A DNA stretch of 9,691 nt from Coleofasciculus sp. S288 (GTDB lineage: Bacteria; Cyanobacteriota; Cyanobacteriia; Cyanobacteriales; Coleofasciculaceae), in NCBI GenBank assembly GCA_020216575.1, contig JAIUYC010000072.1, positions 1 to 9,691 on the forward strand, written 5' to 3'. Under the pieces are notes generated by a model. It was not told the origin of the DNA and made no database searches. It was given only the letters and a program-made list of their open reading frames with translations. Below are positions 1 to 5,897 of this stretch, one piece after another (the first letter of the stretch is position 1; every line of letters begins with the position of its first letter). The translations under genes and the position numbers were made by a program.

Positions 1-383
1 TGGACAGCAACATCGGGATATCGCTGCCGGAACATGCCAATCATGCGGGGTAACAGGTACGTTCCCGTAGTCTGAGACGCTCCGACAATTAAAGTACCGC
101 CCTGGAGATTTTGCAGATCCTCAATAGCCCGACAGGTTTCCTGGCACAGACTTAATATTTTTTCTCCATAGCTCAGGAGTAGGTAACCTGCTTCCGTCAG
201 TTGAGCTCGACGCCCACCCCGGTCAAATAACGGCACGTCTAACTGCCGTTCCAAGTTCTGCACTTGTAGGCTGACAGCAGGTTGCGAAACGTACAAGCTA
301 TCAGCGGCACGCTTAAAACTCCCCTCAGTAGCGATTGCTTTGAGAATGCGGAGTTGATCGAGAGTGAATGGAAGGTCAGACAT
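1..383 (-). CDS. rbcR: LysR-family regulator RbcR, N-terminal part (runs off the left edge)
   Basis: This is the first 127 codons of a LysR-type transcriptional regulator; the gene continues beyond base 1. The start ATG (complement of 381-383) gives [18 protein letters not shown], and a CAGG nine bases upstream can act as a ribosome-binding site. Residues about 7-66 form the winged helix-turn-helix, with the family signature [20 protein letters not shown] and then the wing [17 protein letters not shown] linker helix follows, and the start of the effector domain ([19 protein letters not shown]) is visible. Known of the family: cyanobacterial RbcR/CmpR/NdhR regulators control RuBisCO, carbon-concentration and ndh genes in response to carbon metabolites. 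The match to RbcR is by recalled sequence similarity. The paralogues NdhR and CmpR differ in this N-terminal region, but I cannot align them here. The gene is divergent from the Z-ISO gene, and a LysR autoregulatory site would be expected in the 350-bp gap; I could not point to one. Confidence 0.93.
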   Translation of the reverse strand, partial: MSDLPFTLDQLRILKAIATEGSFKRAADSLYVSQPAVSLQVQNLERQLDVPLFDRGGRRAQLTEAGYLLLSYGEKILSLCQETCRAIEDLQNLQGGTLIVGASQTTGTYLLPRMIGMFRQRYPDVAV

Positions 384-735
384 ACAGCTATACCTGAGAA
401 AAAGGAGCAATTAAGGCAACCAACGATTTTGGAGATAGGTTTGACAGGTAGGCGGGGGGACAAGAGGGAAGAAGTTCTCTCCACGGCTTGTAAGAGAGCC
501 TCAAGCTCCATACCTCGCTGTCTGAGCGGGCGAAATACTTTCCTGGGATAGGCCAATACCTCGCCGATGTGAGCGATTGTCTCTCGCGTTTTGCCTCGAT
601 GCTCTTGCTTCTTGTTCAAGCGATGGATTGCCCCTAACCCTAACGAATGTGTAAGTCCCTGCTGAAATCGACAGTAACATACGAAGGGAGCAAGTCCTTC
701 TTTAATCCTTGCTACGATGGAATGTTCTGGGATTT
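384..735. other. Divergent intergenic region between rbcR and the Z-ISO gene
   Basis: This 352-bp stretch separates two divergent genes and must hold the promoters of both. The only reading frame of note is on the minus strand (about 399-619), which would encode a basic peptide with the segment RKVFRPLRQRGMELEALLQA. It starts only with TTG and runs on out of frame into rbcR, so it may be a decayed gene or chance. A small hairpin, GAAGG (683-687) with CCTTC (696-700), lies before the Z-ISO start. I see no clear sigma-70 promoter and no RNA gene that I recognise. Confidence 0.5.
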
Positions 736-1464
736 ATGTCAATTTCTATGAAGTTTGCGACTTGGCTGAGTTCCAGCCATTTGGTGATGGCAGGGCTGCT
801 TCTCGGATTTGCGATCGCCCATAGTGGTTTAGCTGCTCTGCGACCTTGGGGTGAAAAGCGCATTGGTGCAAGGCTCTACCGCGTCCTATTTGCTCTCGTC
901 AGTCTTCCCCTGGCTGTTGTATTAATTATTTACTTTTTTAACCACCGCTACGATGGCTTGCAACTGTGGCAGATTCAGGGAACTCCTGGCATTCAAACCG
1001 TTGTCTGGATTCTCTCAGCTATTTCTTTTCTGTTTCTCTACCCTGCCACCTTCAACCTCTTAGAAATTGCTGCCATCCAAAAGCCCCAAGTTCACCTATT
1101 TGAGACGGGCATCATTCGCATCACCCGACACCCCCAAATGGTGGGACAGGTCATCTGGTGCATCGCCCACACCCTCTGGATTGGTACCTCCTTCACCTTG
1201 CTGACCTCCGTGGGGTTAGTTCTGCACCATCTTTTTGCTGTCTGGCACGGTGACAGACGCCTTCTCGCTCGATATGGTGAAGCCTTTGAGGTGGCAAAAG
1301 CTCGCACCTCAGTCATTCCCTTTTTAGCAATTCTCCAAGGACGCCAGACACTGAAGTGGGAAGAGTTCGTCCGCCCTGCTTATCTTGGCGTCGTTGGTTT
1401 TGTTTTGCTGCTGTGGTGGGTTCATCCCCTTCTCATCCAAGCAGCAGGAAACATCGCTTTGTAA
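736..1464 (+). CDS. 15-cis-zeta-carotene isomerase (Z-ISO), NnrU family membrane protein
   Basis: This polytopic inner or thylakoid membrane protein belongs to the NnrU family. It closely resembles the plant 15-cis-zeta-carotene isomerase, a haem b enzyme that isomerises the 15-cis bond of zeta-carotene between the phytoene and zeta-carotene desaturases. The call rests on long blocks shared with plant Z-ISO as I recall them: AIAHSGLAALR with WGEKRIGARLYR near the N-terminus, LYPATFNLLEIAA, the core ETGIIRITRHPQMVGQVIWC, then HHLFAVWHGDRRL and TSVIPFLAILQGRQ. Several histidines in membrane-facing blocks could be haem ligands, but I do not assign them. About five or six hydrophobic segments are visible, and the 242-residue length is normal for the family. 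The start is uncertain: the frame opens with TTG at 709, and ATG codons lie at 736 and 748, all with weak ribosome-binding sites. I chose 736. The name NnrU (nitric oxide reduction) is historical and unlikely to describe its role here. Confidence 0.88.
   Translation: MSISMKFATWLSSSHLVMAGLLLGFAIAHSGLAALRPWGEKRIGARLYRVLFALVSLPLAVVLIIYFFNHRYDGLQLWQIQGTPGIQTVVWILSAISFLFLYPATFNLLEIAAIQKPQVHLFETGIIRITRHPQMVGQVIWCIAHTLWIGTSFTLLTSVGLVLHHLFAVWHGDRRLLARYGEAFEVAKARTSVIPFLAILQGRQTLKWEEFVRPAYLGVVGFVLLLWWVHPLLIQAAGNIAL
811..818. repeat. HIP1 octamer GCGATCGC (one of six)
   Basis: HIP1 sites are seen at 811, 2042, 4164, 6495, 7458 and 9444 (start positions). The octamer is highly over-represented in many cyanobacterial genomes and is the main compositional sign of the host group here. 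None lies inside the IS element. Confidence 0.85.
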
Positions 1465-1508
1465 TACAAGTAGTACAAATGGTGGCATAGCTGTAATACT
1501 TGTATTAC
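1461..1508 (+). promoter_or_regulatory. Tandem GTA-N10-TAC near-palindromes, possible operator upstream of trxC
   Basis: Two 16-bp near-palindromes lie exactly 32 bp apart. Site 1 (1461-1476) is GTAATACAAGTAGTAC and overlaps the Z-ISO stop codon. Site 2 (1493-1508) is GTAATACTTGTATTAC, with perfect 7-bp arms around TT. Bases 1461-1472 are also the perfect 12-bp reverse complement of 1497-1508, so the transcript could fold into a 12-bp stem with a 24-base loop. No T-run follows, so this is not a classical terminator. The GTA...TAC form recalls NtcA sites, but the NtcA consensus has 8 spacer bases, not 10. Regulator unknown. Confidence 0.45.
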
Positions 1509-1539
1509 GGTGATTTTAGTTAATTTTAGTTGATCATAC

Positions 1540-1569
1540 GATCCCAAATGGATGTAGCATGATCCCAAA
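1540..1569 (+). repeat. Direct repeat GATCCCAAA, two copies 21 bp apart, before trxC
   Basis: GATCCCAAA occurs at 1540-1548 and 1561-1569, a spacing of 21 bp or about two helical turns. Just upstream ATTTTAGTT is repeated at 1513-1521 and 1523-1531 with a 10-bp period. The position, 35-90 bp before the trxC start, suits an activator or repressor site, but short repeats in AT-rich DNA can arise by chance. Confidence 0.3.
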
Positions 1570-1603
1570 CGATAGTAAAAATACATATATCATTCGAGGG
1601 ATC

Positions 1604-1948
1604 ATGGTGTTGTCTGTTAACGCAAGGACTTTTTCACGAGAAGTTTTAGAATCGCCTACACCAGTCCTAGTAGATTTCTGGGCTCCTTGGTGTGGGCTGT
1701 GCCGCCTCATCCACCCTCTAGTTATGGAATTTCAGTTGGAATGGGGCGAACCCATCAAGCTAGTCAGGGTTAACGCTGACGAAAATCTCAAGCTTGCCAA
1801 TACCTATCGGCTCAAATCCCTGCCGACGTTGATCTTATTTGAGGACGGTCAGGTGATTCAGCGGCTTGAGAACTTTCAAGGACGGGAAGACCTTCGTCGA
1901 GCGCTCCAGACGTTGATGGTGAAATCGCCGCTACCCAAATCAGCTTAA
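1604..1948 (+). CDS. trxC: Atypical thioredoxin with WCGLC active site, TrxC type
   Basis: This is a single-domain thioredoxin of 114 residues, soluble and without a signal peptide. The active site is WAPWCGLC (cysteines 30 and 33), where the usual proline of WCGPC is leucine. The buried VLVDF strand precedes it, the cis-proline is in SLPTLILF (Pro 74), and the fold continues to the usual last helix. The WCGLC form is known in TrxC, a thioredoxin found only in cyanobacteria and described as weak or inactive in classical thioredoxin assays; its targets are poorly defined. The frame is open upstream from an ATG at 1559, but the ATG at 1604 gives the family start MVLSVNARTF and has GAGGG at 1596-1600, three bases before it, a tight spacing. 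The gene sits alone, 139 bp after Z-ISO and 433 bp before ndhF. Direct repeats of GATCCCAAA (1540-1548 and 1561-1569) lie upstream. Confidence 0.9.
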   Translation: MVLSVNARTFSREVLESPTPVLVDFWAPWCGLCRLIHPLVMEFQLEWGEPIKLVRVNADENLKLANTYRLKSLPTLILFEDGQVIQRLENFQGREDLRRALQTLMVKSPLPKSA

Positions 1949-1965
1949 GAGGGTGCTACACCCTC
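1949..1965 (+). other. Hairpin immediately after the trxC stop
   Basis: GAGGGTG (1949-1955) pairs perfectly with CACCCTC (1959-1965) around the loop CTA. It starts on the base after the stop codon. No T-run follows, so it is more likely an mRNA 3'-end stabiliser or a weak or factor-assisted terminator than a standard intrinsic terminator. Confidence 0.5.
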
Positions 1966-2223
1966 ACACCTCTTCTCTAGGGTGGAGATTACAGGCAAGA
2001 AAACGGCGGGAGGTTTCCTCGTATACAGAGACGGGAAAAATGCGATCGCCGTTTTCAGCAGGTAGTTCGGAGCAAGGATTAAAAAACTACTAACCACGGC
2101 GCAAGAACCAAGCCACCAAATATCCTGTACTTTATGGAGCATAAGCTTACTCCACTACCTATTAGTGTTCAAACACTTAACTGACAAAAGACGGTACACT
2201 AAGCATTGCTTTTCGTCCTGTAG

Positions 2224-2258
2224 AACCATCGGTAAAATCAATCGACCGATGGTTTTTT
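2224..2258 (+). terminator. Intrinsic terminator upstream of ndhF
   Basis: AACCATCGGT (2224-2233) and ACCGATGGTT (2245-2254) form a perfect 10-bp stem with an 11-base loop, running into a T6 tract (2253-2258). This is a textbook Rho-independent terminator for rightward transcription. It either ends trxC or small-RNA transcripts, or acts as an attenuator if ndhF transcription begins further upstream. Confidence 0.82.
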
Positions 2259-2381
2259 AGTGAATAAGTACTTTTACTTAGTTTTTTGGAGTGGAGATAA
2301 GCTTTTTCTTTAATTAGGTCTATGTCACTATTGTTAACGGTTTGCCAAAATAGTAAAGAAATCTAAAGTAGGTTGTTTTCA

Positions 2382-4445
2382 ATGGAACCGCTTTATCAAT
2401 ATGCCTGGCTGATTCCAGTCTTGCCCTTAGCAGGGGCAATGCTGGTCGGTTTGGGGCTAATTTCATTCAGCCAAACAACTAACAAGCTGCGGCAGTTAAA
2501 CGCCGTGTTAATCGTCTCCCTCATGGGAGCGGCAATGGTTCTCTCCTTTGCTTTGCTCTGGAGTCAATTCCACGGACACGAAGCGTTTACCCGGTCTTTA
2601 GAATGGGCAGCGGCTGGAAATTTTCACCTGAGTATGGGTTACACCATCGATCACCTGACTGCTCTGATGCTGGTGATTGTTACAACAGTAGCCTTTCTGG
2701 TAATGATTTACACCGATGGCTACATGGCTCACGATCCGGGGTATGTTCGCTTTTATGCGTATTTGAGTCTGTTTGGCTCCTCCATGTTGGGTCTGGTAGT
2801 CAGTCCCAACTTAGTGCAGATTTATATTTTCTGGGAACTCGTCGGCATGTGTTCCTACCTGCTGGTTGGGTTCTGGTATGACCGTAAATCCGCAGCTGAT
2901 GCCGCTCAAAAAGCGTTTGTCGTTAACCGTGTAGGTGACTTTGGTCTGCTGTTAGGAATGTTGGGGCTGTACTGGGCAACCGGCAGCTTCGAGTTTGACA
3001 CGATGGGAGCGCACCTCCAAGCCTTTGTTGAATCGGGATATTTGAGTGCTGGTCTGGCTGCCCTGTTTGCAGTCTTGGTGTTCTTAGGTCCTGTCGCGAA
3101 ATCAGCGCAATTTCCCCTGCATGTCTGGCTACCGGATGCGATGGAAGGTCCGACGCCCATCTCAGCCCTGATTCACGCCGCTACGATGGTGGCAGCCGGA
3201 GTGTTTTTAATTGCCCGGATGTACCCCGTGTTTGAAGGGATTCCGGTTGTGATGAACGTAATCGCTTGGACAGGAGCGTTTACGGCGTTTTTAGGGGCTT
3301 CAATTGCCATTACTCAAAATGACATCAAAAAGGGCCTAGCCTACTCCACCATCTCCCAGTTGGGTTATATGGTGATGGCGATGGGCATTGGAGCGTACAC
3401 AGCGGGTTTATTCCACCTGATGACCCACGCTTACTTCAAAGCCATGCTGTTCCTTGGCTCTGGTTCGGTGATTCATGGCATGGAAGCCGTTGTCGGTCAT
3501 GACCCAGCGTTAGCACAGGACATGCGGATGATGGGAGGTTTACGCAAGTTTATGCCCATCACTGCCCTAACCTTTTTGATTGGCACTCTGGCAATTTCTG
3601 GGATTCCCCCCTTTGCTGGCTTCTGGTCAAAAGACGAAATCTTAGGCAGTGCATTCGGGGTGAATCCGGCGCTGTGGCTGATTGGCTGGTCAACCGCCGG
3701 ACTGACGGCGTTTTATATGTTCCGGATGTATTTCAGAACCTTTGAGGGCGAATTCCGGGGGAATAACACTGAAATCCAACAGCAACTCCTACAAGAAGCA
3801 GGTGAAGTGATACCGGCTTTTGGACCGGGTGCAATGGATACTCGAGAACTAGAAGCACACTCCGAGCATGAAGCGGATCATTATCACAGTGAGTTTCCCC
3901 ATGAGTCACCGTTAACCATGACGCTGCCGTTGATGTTGCTGGCAGTACCGTCTACGCTGATTGGTTTGGTGGGGATGCCCTTTGACAACTACTTCGAGGA
4001 GTTCATTCACCCAGCGAGTGAAACAGCAGCTGAAGTGGTATCACAGGCAGAAGGGTTTAACTGGACGGAATTTCTGATTATGGGGGGGAATTCGGTGGGA
4101 ATTGCCCTGATTGGAATTACATTGGCTTCGCTGATGTACCTGAGGGGTAAGATTGACCCAAATGCGATCGCAAAAAAAATCAAGCCACTGTATGAGCTAT
4201 CACTCAATAAGTGGTACTTCGATGACATTTATCACAACATTTTTGTCATGGGACTGCGCCGACTCGCACGTCAGGTGATGGAAGTGGACTATCGAGTCGT
4301 CGATGGTGCAGTCAACCTAACCGGCTTTTTCACACTGGTGAGTGGTGAAGGACTGAAATATCTGGAAAATGGTCGTGCTCAATTCTATGCCCTGATTATT
4401 TTTGGGGCAGTATTGGGTTTGGTGATCGTGTCCGGGATAACCTGA
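2382..4445 (+). CDS. ndhF: NAD(P)H-quinone oxidoreductase subunit 5 (NdhF1)
   Basis: NdhF is the distal antiporter-like proton-pumping subunit of NDH-1 in the thylakoid and plasma membrane, which takes electrons from ferredoxin to plastoquinone in respiration and cyclic electron flow. The 687 residues are full length. In order there are the N-terminal NADH-Q oxidoreductase chain 5 segment (MEPLYQYAWLIPVLPLAG), then the proton-translocation core with FWELVG (Glu 152), VAKSAQFPLHVWLPDAM (Lys 240), LIHAATMVAAG (His 265) and THAYFKAMLFL (Lys 353). A hydrophilic acidic, His-rich loop follows at about 488-509. The C-terminal part has WYFDDIYHN and the last helix, as expected for the long lateral helix. 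The ATG at 2382 is preferred over the in-frame TTG at 2373, because it gives the family N-terminus and has AGTAGG (2367-2372) nine bases upstream. The presence of the ndhD1 type downstream argues for the respiratory/cyclic NDH-1L form rather than the CO2-uptake forms NdhF3 or NdhF4. Confidence 0.96.
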   Translation: MEPLYQYAWLIPVLPLAGAMLVGLGLISFSQTTNKLRQLNAVLIVSLMGAAMVLSFALLWSQFHGHEAFTRSLEWAAAGNFHLSMGYTIDHLTALMLVIVTTVAFLVMIYTDGYMAHDPGYVRFYAYLSLFGSSMLGLVVSPNLVQIYIFWELVGMCSYLLVGFWYDRKSAADAAQKAFVVNRVGDFGLLLGMLGLYWATGSFEFDTMGAHLQAFVESGYLSAGLAALFAVLVFLGPVAKSAQFPLHVWLPDAMEGPTPISALIHAATMVAAGVFLIARMYPVFEGIPVVMNVIAWTGAFTAFLGASIAITQNDIKKGLAYSTISQLGYMVMAMGIGAYTAGLFHLMTHAYFKAMLFLGSGSVIHGMEAVVGHDPALAQDMRMMGGLRKFMPITALTFLIGTLAISGIPPFAGFWSKDEILGSAFGVNPALWLIGWSTAGLTAFYMFRMYFRTFEGEFRGNNTEIQQQLLQEAGEVIPAFGPGAMDTRELEAHSEHEADHYHSEFPHESPLTMTLPLMLLAVPSTLIGLVGMPFDNYFEEFIHPASETAAEVVSQAEGFNWTEFLIMGGNSVGIALIGITLASLMYLRGKIDPNAIAKKIKPLYELSLNKWYFDDIYHNIFVMGLRRLARQVMEVDYRVVDGAVNLTGFFTLVSGEGLKYLENGRAQFYALIIFGAVLGLVIVSGIT

Positions 4446-4448
4446 AAA

Positions 4449-4601
4449 GTTGTTAGTTGCTAGCACTCTGTCTGTTAGAGGTTGGAGGGCTTCTCAATCA
4501 AAAACAGCAATGATGGAGCAAGTCTTAACCACTAACACTTAAAATCTGGCAACAATGGGTTAGTGACTTCTCCTCACACTGAAAAACCAAATACTAACAA
4601 C
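4449..4601. repeat. Nested inverted repeats in the ndhF-IS spacer
   Basis: GTTGTTAGT (4449-4457) is the perfect reverse complement of ACTAACAAC (4593-4601). Inside that pair, CACTAAC (4530-4536) is the reverse complement of GTTAGTG (4559-4565). The nesting could fold the ndhF 3' end. No T-run follows, so termination is not supported. This is the remnant of the original ndhF-ndhD spacer next to the element end. Confidence 0.35.
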
Positions 4602-4611
4602 AGAGAGTAAG

Positions 4612-4760
4612 CTCACCCCCGACGCTCAGGACGGGGGCTTTAGCCCGGATCAAGCGAATCTAAACAAGGGCAATTGCCCTTCTAATAGACAAGCTATCCC
4701 TGGACTTTCAGGACGGCTTACAGACTTCCCCAAATCAGCAATATTGCAAGCTGCATTAAT
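4612..4760 (-). ncRNA. Predicted omega/reRNA of the TnpB element
   Basis: Known of the family: TnpB nucleases use a guide RNA whose scaffold overlaps the 3' end of tnpB and the right end of the element, with the guide being the adjacent host DNA. Here the same layout is present: the tnpB stop at 4650, then the paired CCCCCG/CGGGGG hairpin. The guide would be read from about 4590-4611 on the minus strand, that is, from the ndhF-ndhD spacer. The 5' limit is a guess; expression is inferred from family only. Confidence 0.4.
4616..4646 (-). repeat. Right-end hairpins of the IS element
   Basis: CCCCCG (4616-4621) pairs with CGGGGG (4632-4637), and alternatively GGGC (4635-4638) pairs with GCCC (4643-4646) around TTTA. 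The two structures share bases and so exclude each other. Subterminal hairpins of this kind are the recognition substrate of the single-strand transposase in this superfamily. Confidence 0.65.
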
Positions 4761-5795
4761 GTCTGCATCATGCTCAAAGCCACAATGCCCACACTTAAAC
4801 TTTTTTCCGTTGCGATACGATTTCCCCTTTTCCGGGTGAATGTGGTGGCAACGCGAACAGGTTTGAGATGTATAGGCAGGCGGCACAAACACAATCGGAA
4901 CACCAGCAATAGCAGCTTTGTAATTCACAAACAATCTGAGTTGATAGAACGCCCAGTTATTCGTTCTACGTCTCTCGGTTTTACTGCGTGGCTTTTCGTT
5001 AAGAGTGTCTCGGATTCCGGTCAAGTCTTCAAAAGCCAATGCAGTGTTGGTTGCGCGAGCCCCTTGTACCAGTTGTTTGCTGATGTTGTGATTCAACCAT
5101 TCTTGAAACCGACGTTCATGCCCAGAGAGCCTTCTCTGCAACCGTCTGGAGTTGCGAGTGCGTTTGCGTTGAACATTGGCTCTGACTCTACTAAACCTGT
5201 CTCTAACAGACTGAATCTGCTCACCACTCCAGGACTTACCTGTGGAGGTGGTAGCAATATCTCGCCTACCAAGATCAACTCCAATCACCTTGGGTGTCTT
5301 ACCTGTTGGTGGGGTGTCTATCTCAACCACAAAGTTGATGTAGTAGTCGCCCTTCTTAGATTTATTCAGCGTTGCGCTGGTAAGGGTTTGCCCTCTAAGC
5401 AGTGCAACCTGATACCCACCGATGGACAACTTGAAGTCAACTCTTCCACATTTGAGGGTTACTCCTACAACTTGTTCGGACTCTACATATCTAAATGTAC
5501 GACTGTCCAAGCTAATAGAAGTGGGTCTGAATTTATGGATTTGTTTGACAGCTTTGGCGTTGTTAATCACTCGACGAATGGCTTGGCAAACGTGATTAGC
5601 TTTGAGTCCCGTCGCTTCCCTAACTGGCTTATAAACCTTATGGTGAAGCTTGGTGGTGTTCCAGCAATTGTCACGTTTGGCTACTGCCAATATGGAATTG
5701 CAAGCATCAGCAAATTCCCGCAGAGTATCATCGATTTTTGGTCGATACTCTACAGCAACTATAAGCTTGCACTTCACAGACAGGGATTGAGCCAT
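4650..5795 (-). CDS. tnpB: RNA-guided nuclease TnpB (IS200/IS605 OrfB)
   Basis: TnpB is the RNA-guided DNA nuclease of IS200/IS605 elements and the ancestor of Cas12; it helps keep the element in place by cutting empty sites. The 381-residue product is near full family length. The N-terminal OrfB domain (MAQSLSVKCKLIVAVEYRP...) includes a basic, wedge-like region. The split RuvC domain has all three acidic residues: Asp 174 in GVDLGRRDIA, Glu 256 in ALAFEDLTGIRDT, and Asp 345 in HDADINAACNIADLG. Between the last two lies the four-cysteine zinc ribbon (CSRC at 313-316, CGHC at 335-338). The basic stretch RANVQRKRTRNSRRLQRRL precedes the Glu motif. No frameshift or stop interrupts it, so it may be active. 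The frame is open up to 5870, but that part overlaps the left-end hairpin, so starts at 5795 or 5813 (ATG) are likelier; I chose 5795. Confidence 0.95.
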   Translation of the reverse strand: MAQSLSVKCKLIVAVEYRPKIDDTLREFADACNSILAVAKRDNCWNTTKLHHKVYKPVREATGLKANHVCQAIRRVINNAKAVKQIHKFRPTSISLDSRTFRYVESEQVVGVTLKCGRVDFKLSIGGYQVALLRGQTLTSATLNKSKKGDYYINFVVEIDTPPTGKTPKVIGVDLGRRDIATTSTGKSWSGEQIQSVRDRFSRVRANVQRKRTRNSRRLQRRLSGHERRFQEWLNHNISKQLVQGARATNTALAFEDLTGIRDTLNEKPRSKTERRRTNNWAFYQLRLFVNYKAAIAGVPIVFVPPAYTSQTCSRCHHIHPEKGKSYRNGKKFKCGHCGFEHDADINAACNIADLGKSVSRPESPGIACLLEGQLPLFRFA

Positions 5796-5824
5796 AACGA
5801 TATTATAACTCATCCAGGCTGGAG

Positions 5825-5874
5825 GCGACTCGCCGTCGCAACTTCCGTTTCCTCCGTGGGCTAAAGCCACACGG
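5825..5874 (-). repeat. Left-end hairpins of the IS element
   Basis: CCGTG (5854-5858) pairs with CACGG (5870-5874), and inside it GGC pairs with GCC around TAAA, with one bulged base. A second stem, GCGAC (5825-5829) with GTCGC (5835-5839), lies next to the tnpB start. GGAGG (5821-5825) can also pair with CCTCC (5851-5855). This is the expected imperfect-hairpin left end; it lies only about 25 bp from the ndhD ATG. Confidence 0.6.
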
Positions 5875-5897
5875 TTTCCACGTTCTAGGTACGCATA

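Larger units (their letters stand above)
1949..2381. other. Long trxC-ndhF intergenic region
   Basis: This 433-bp stretch has no convincing gene. It holds the trxC-end hairpin, a HIP1 octamer (2042-2049), a small hairpin AGTGTT/AACACT at 2164-2177, the strong intrinsic terminator at 2224-2258, and a weaker TAAGT/ACTTA hairpin (2265-2280) followed by T6. Since the terminator is more than 270 bp past trxC and about 120 bp before ndhF, the region may encode a short untranslated RNA or a long ndhF leader. The ndhF promoter must lie here, but I see no strong -35/-10 pair, nor a TCAATG-N10-ATCAAT site of the NdhR type. Confidence 0.5.
4611..5890 (-). mobile_element. tnpB-only IS200/IS605-superfamily element (IS1341-like)
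   Basis: A single tnpB gene is flanked by hairpin-forming ends, as expected for this family, which has no terminal inverted repeats and makes no target duplication. The right end (after the tnpB stop, at the low-coordinate side) carries CCCCCG (4616-4621) paired with CGGGGG (4632-4637). The left end carries the hairpin at 5854-5874. Both ends contain the small palindrome GGCTTTAGCC or its close variant GGCTAAAGCC. No tnpA (HUH transposase) is encoded, so the element would be mobilised only in trans. The outer limits are estimates, good to about 20 bp. It has no HIP1 octamer, unlike its flanks. It sits between ndhF and ndhD in opposite orientation. Confidence 0.8.

Noticed and set aside
1493..1508. 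NtcA site (GTA-N8-TAC)
   Set aside because: The spacer between GTA and TAC is 10 bases rather than the consensus 8, and no -10 box is seen about 22 bp downstream.
1945..2142. Minus-strand ORF of 65 residues after trxC
   Set aside because: It has no family resemblance or clear ribosome-binding site and overlaps the trxC-end hairpin.
2341..2372. TTGCCA...TAAAGT as a promoter for ndhF
   Set aside because: The putative -10 overlaps the ribosome-binding site, leaving no room for a leader; not convincing.
4567..4580. TCTCCTCACAC, close to the ACTCCTCACAC core of the cyanobacterial sRNA Yfr1
   Set aside because: It matches 10 of 11 bases, but the flanking stem-loops and the 3' T-run terminator of Yfr1 are missing.
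4770..5864. Long plus-strand ORF (364 residues) across the IS element
   Set aside because: It is antisense to tnpB, which has all family motifs; the plus-strand product has no recognisable motif and follows from tnpB codon bias.
5796..5870. N-terminal extension of TnpB from the GTG at 5870
   Set aside because: It would translate the left-end hairpin; family N-termini begin near the ATG at 5795.
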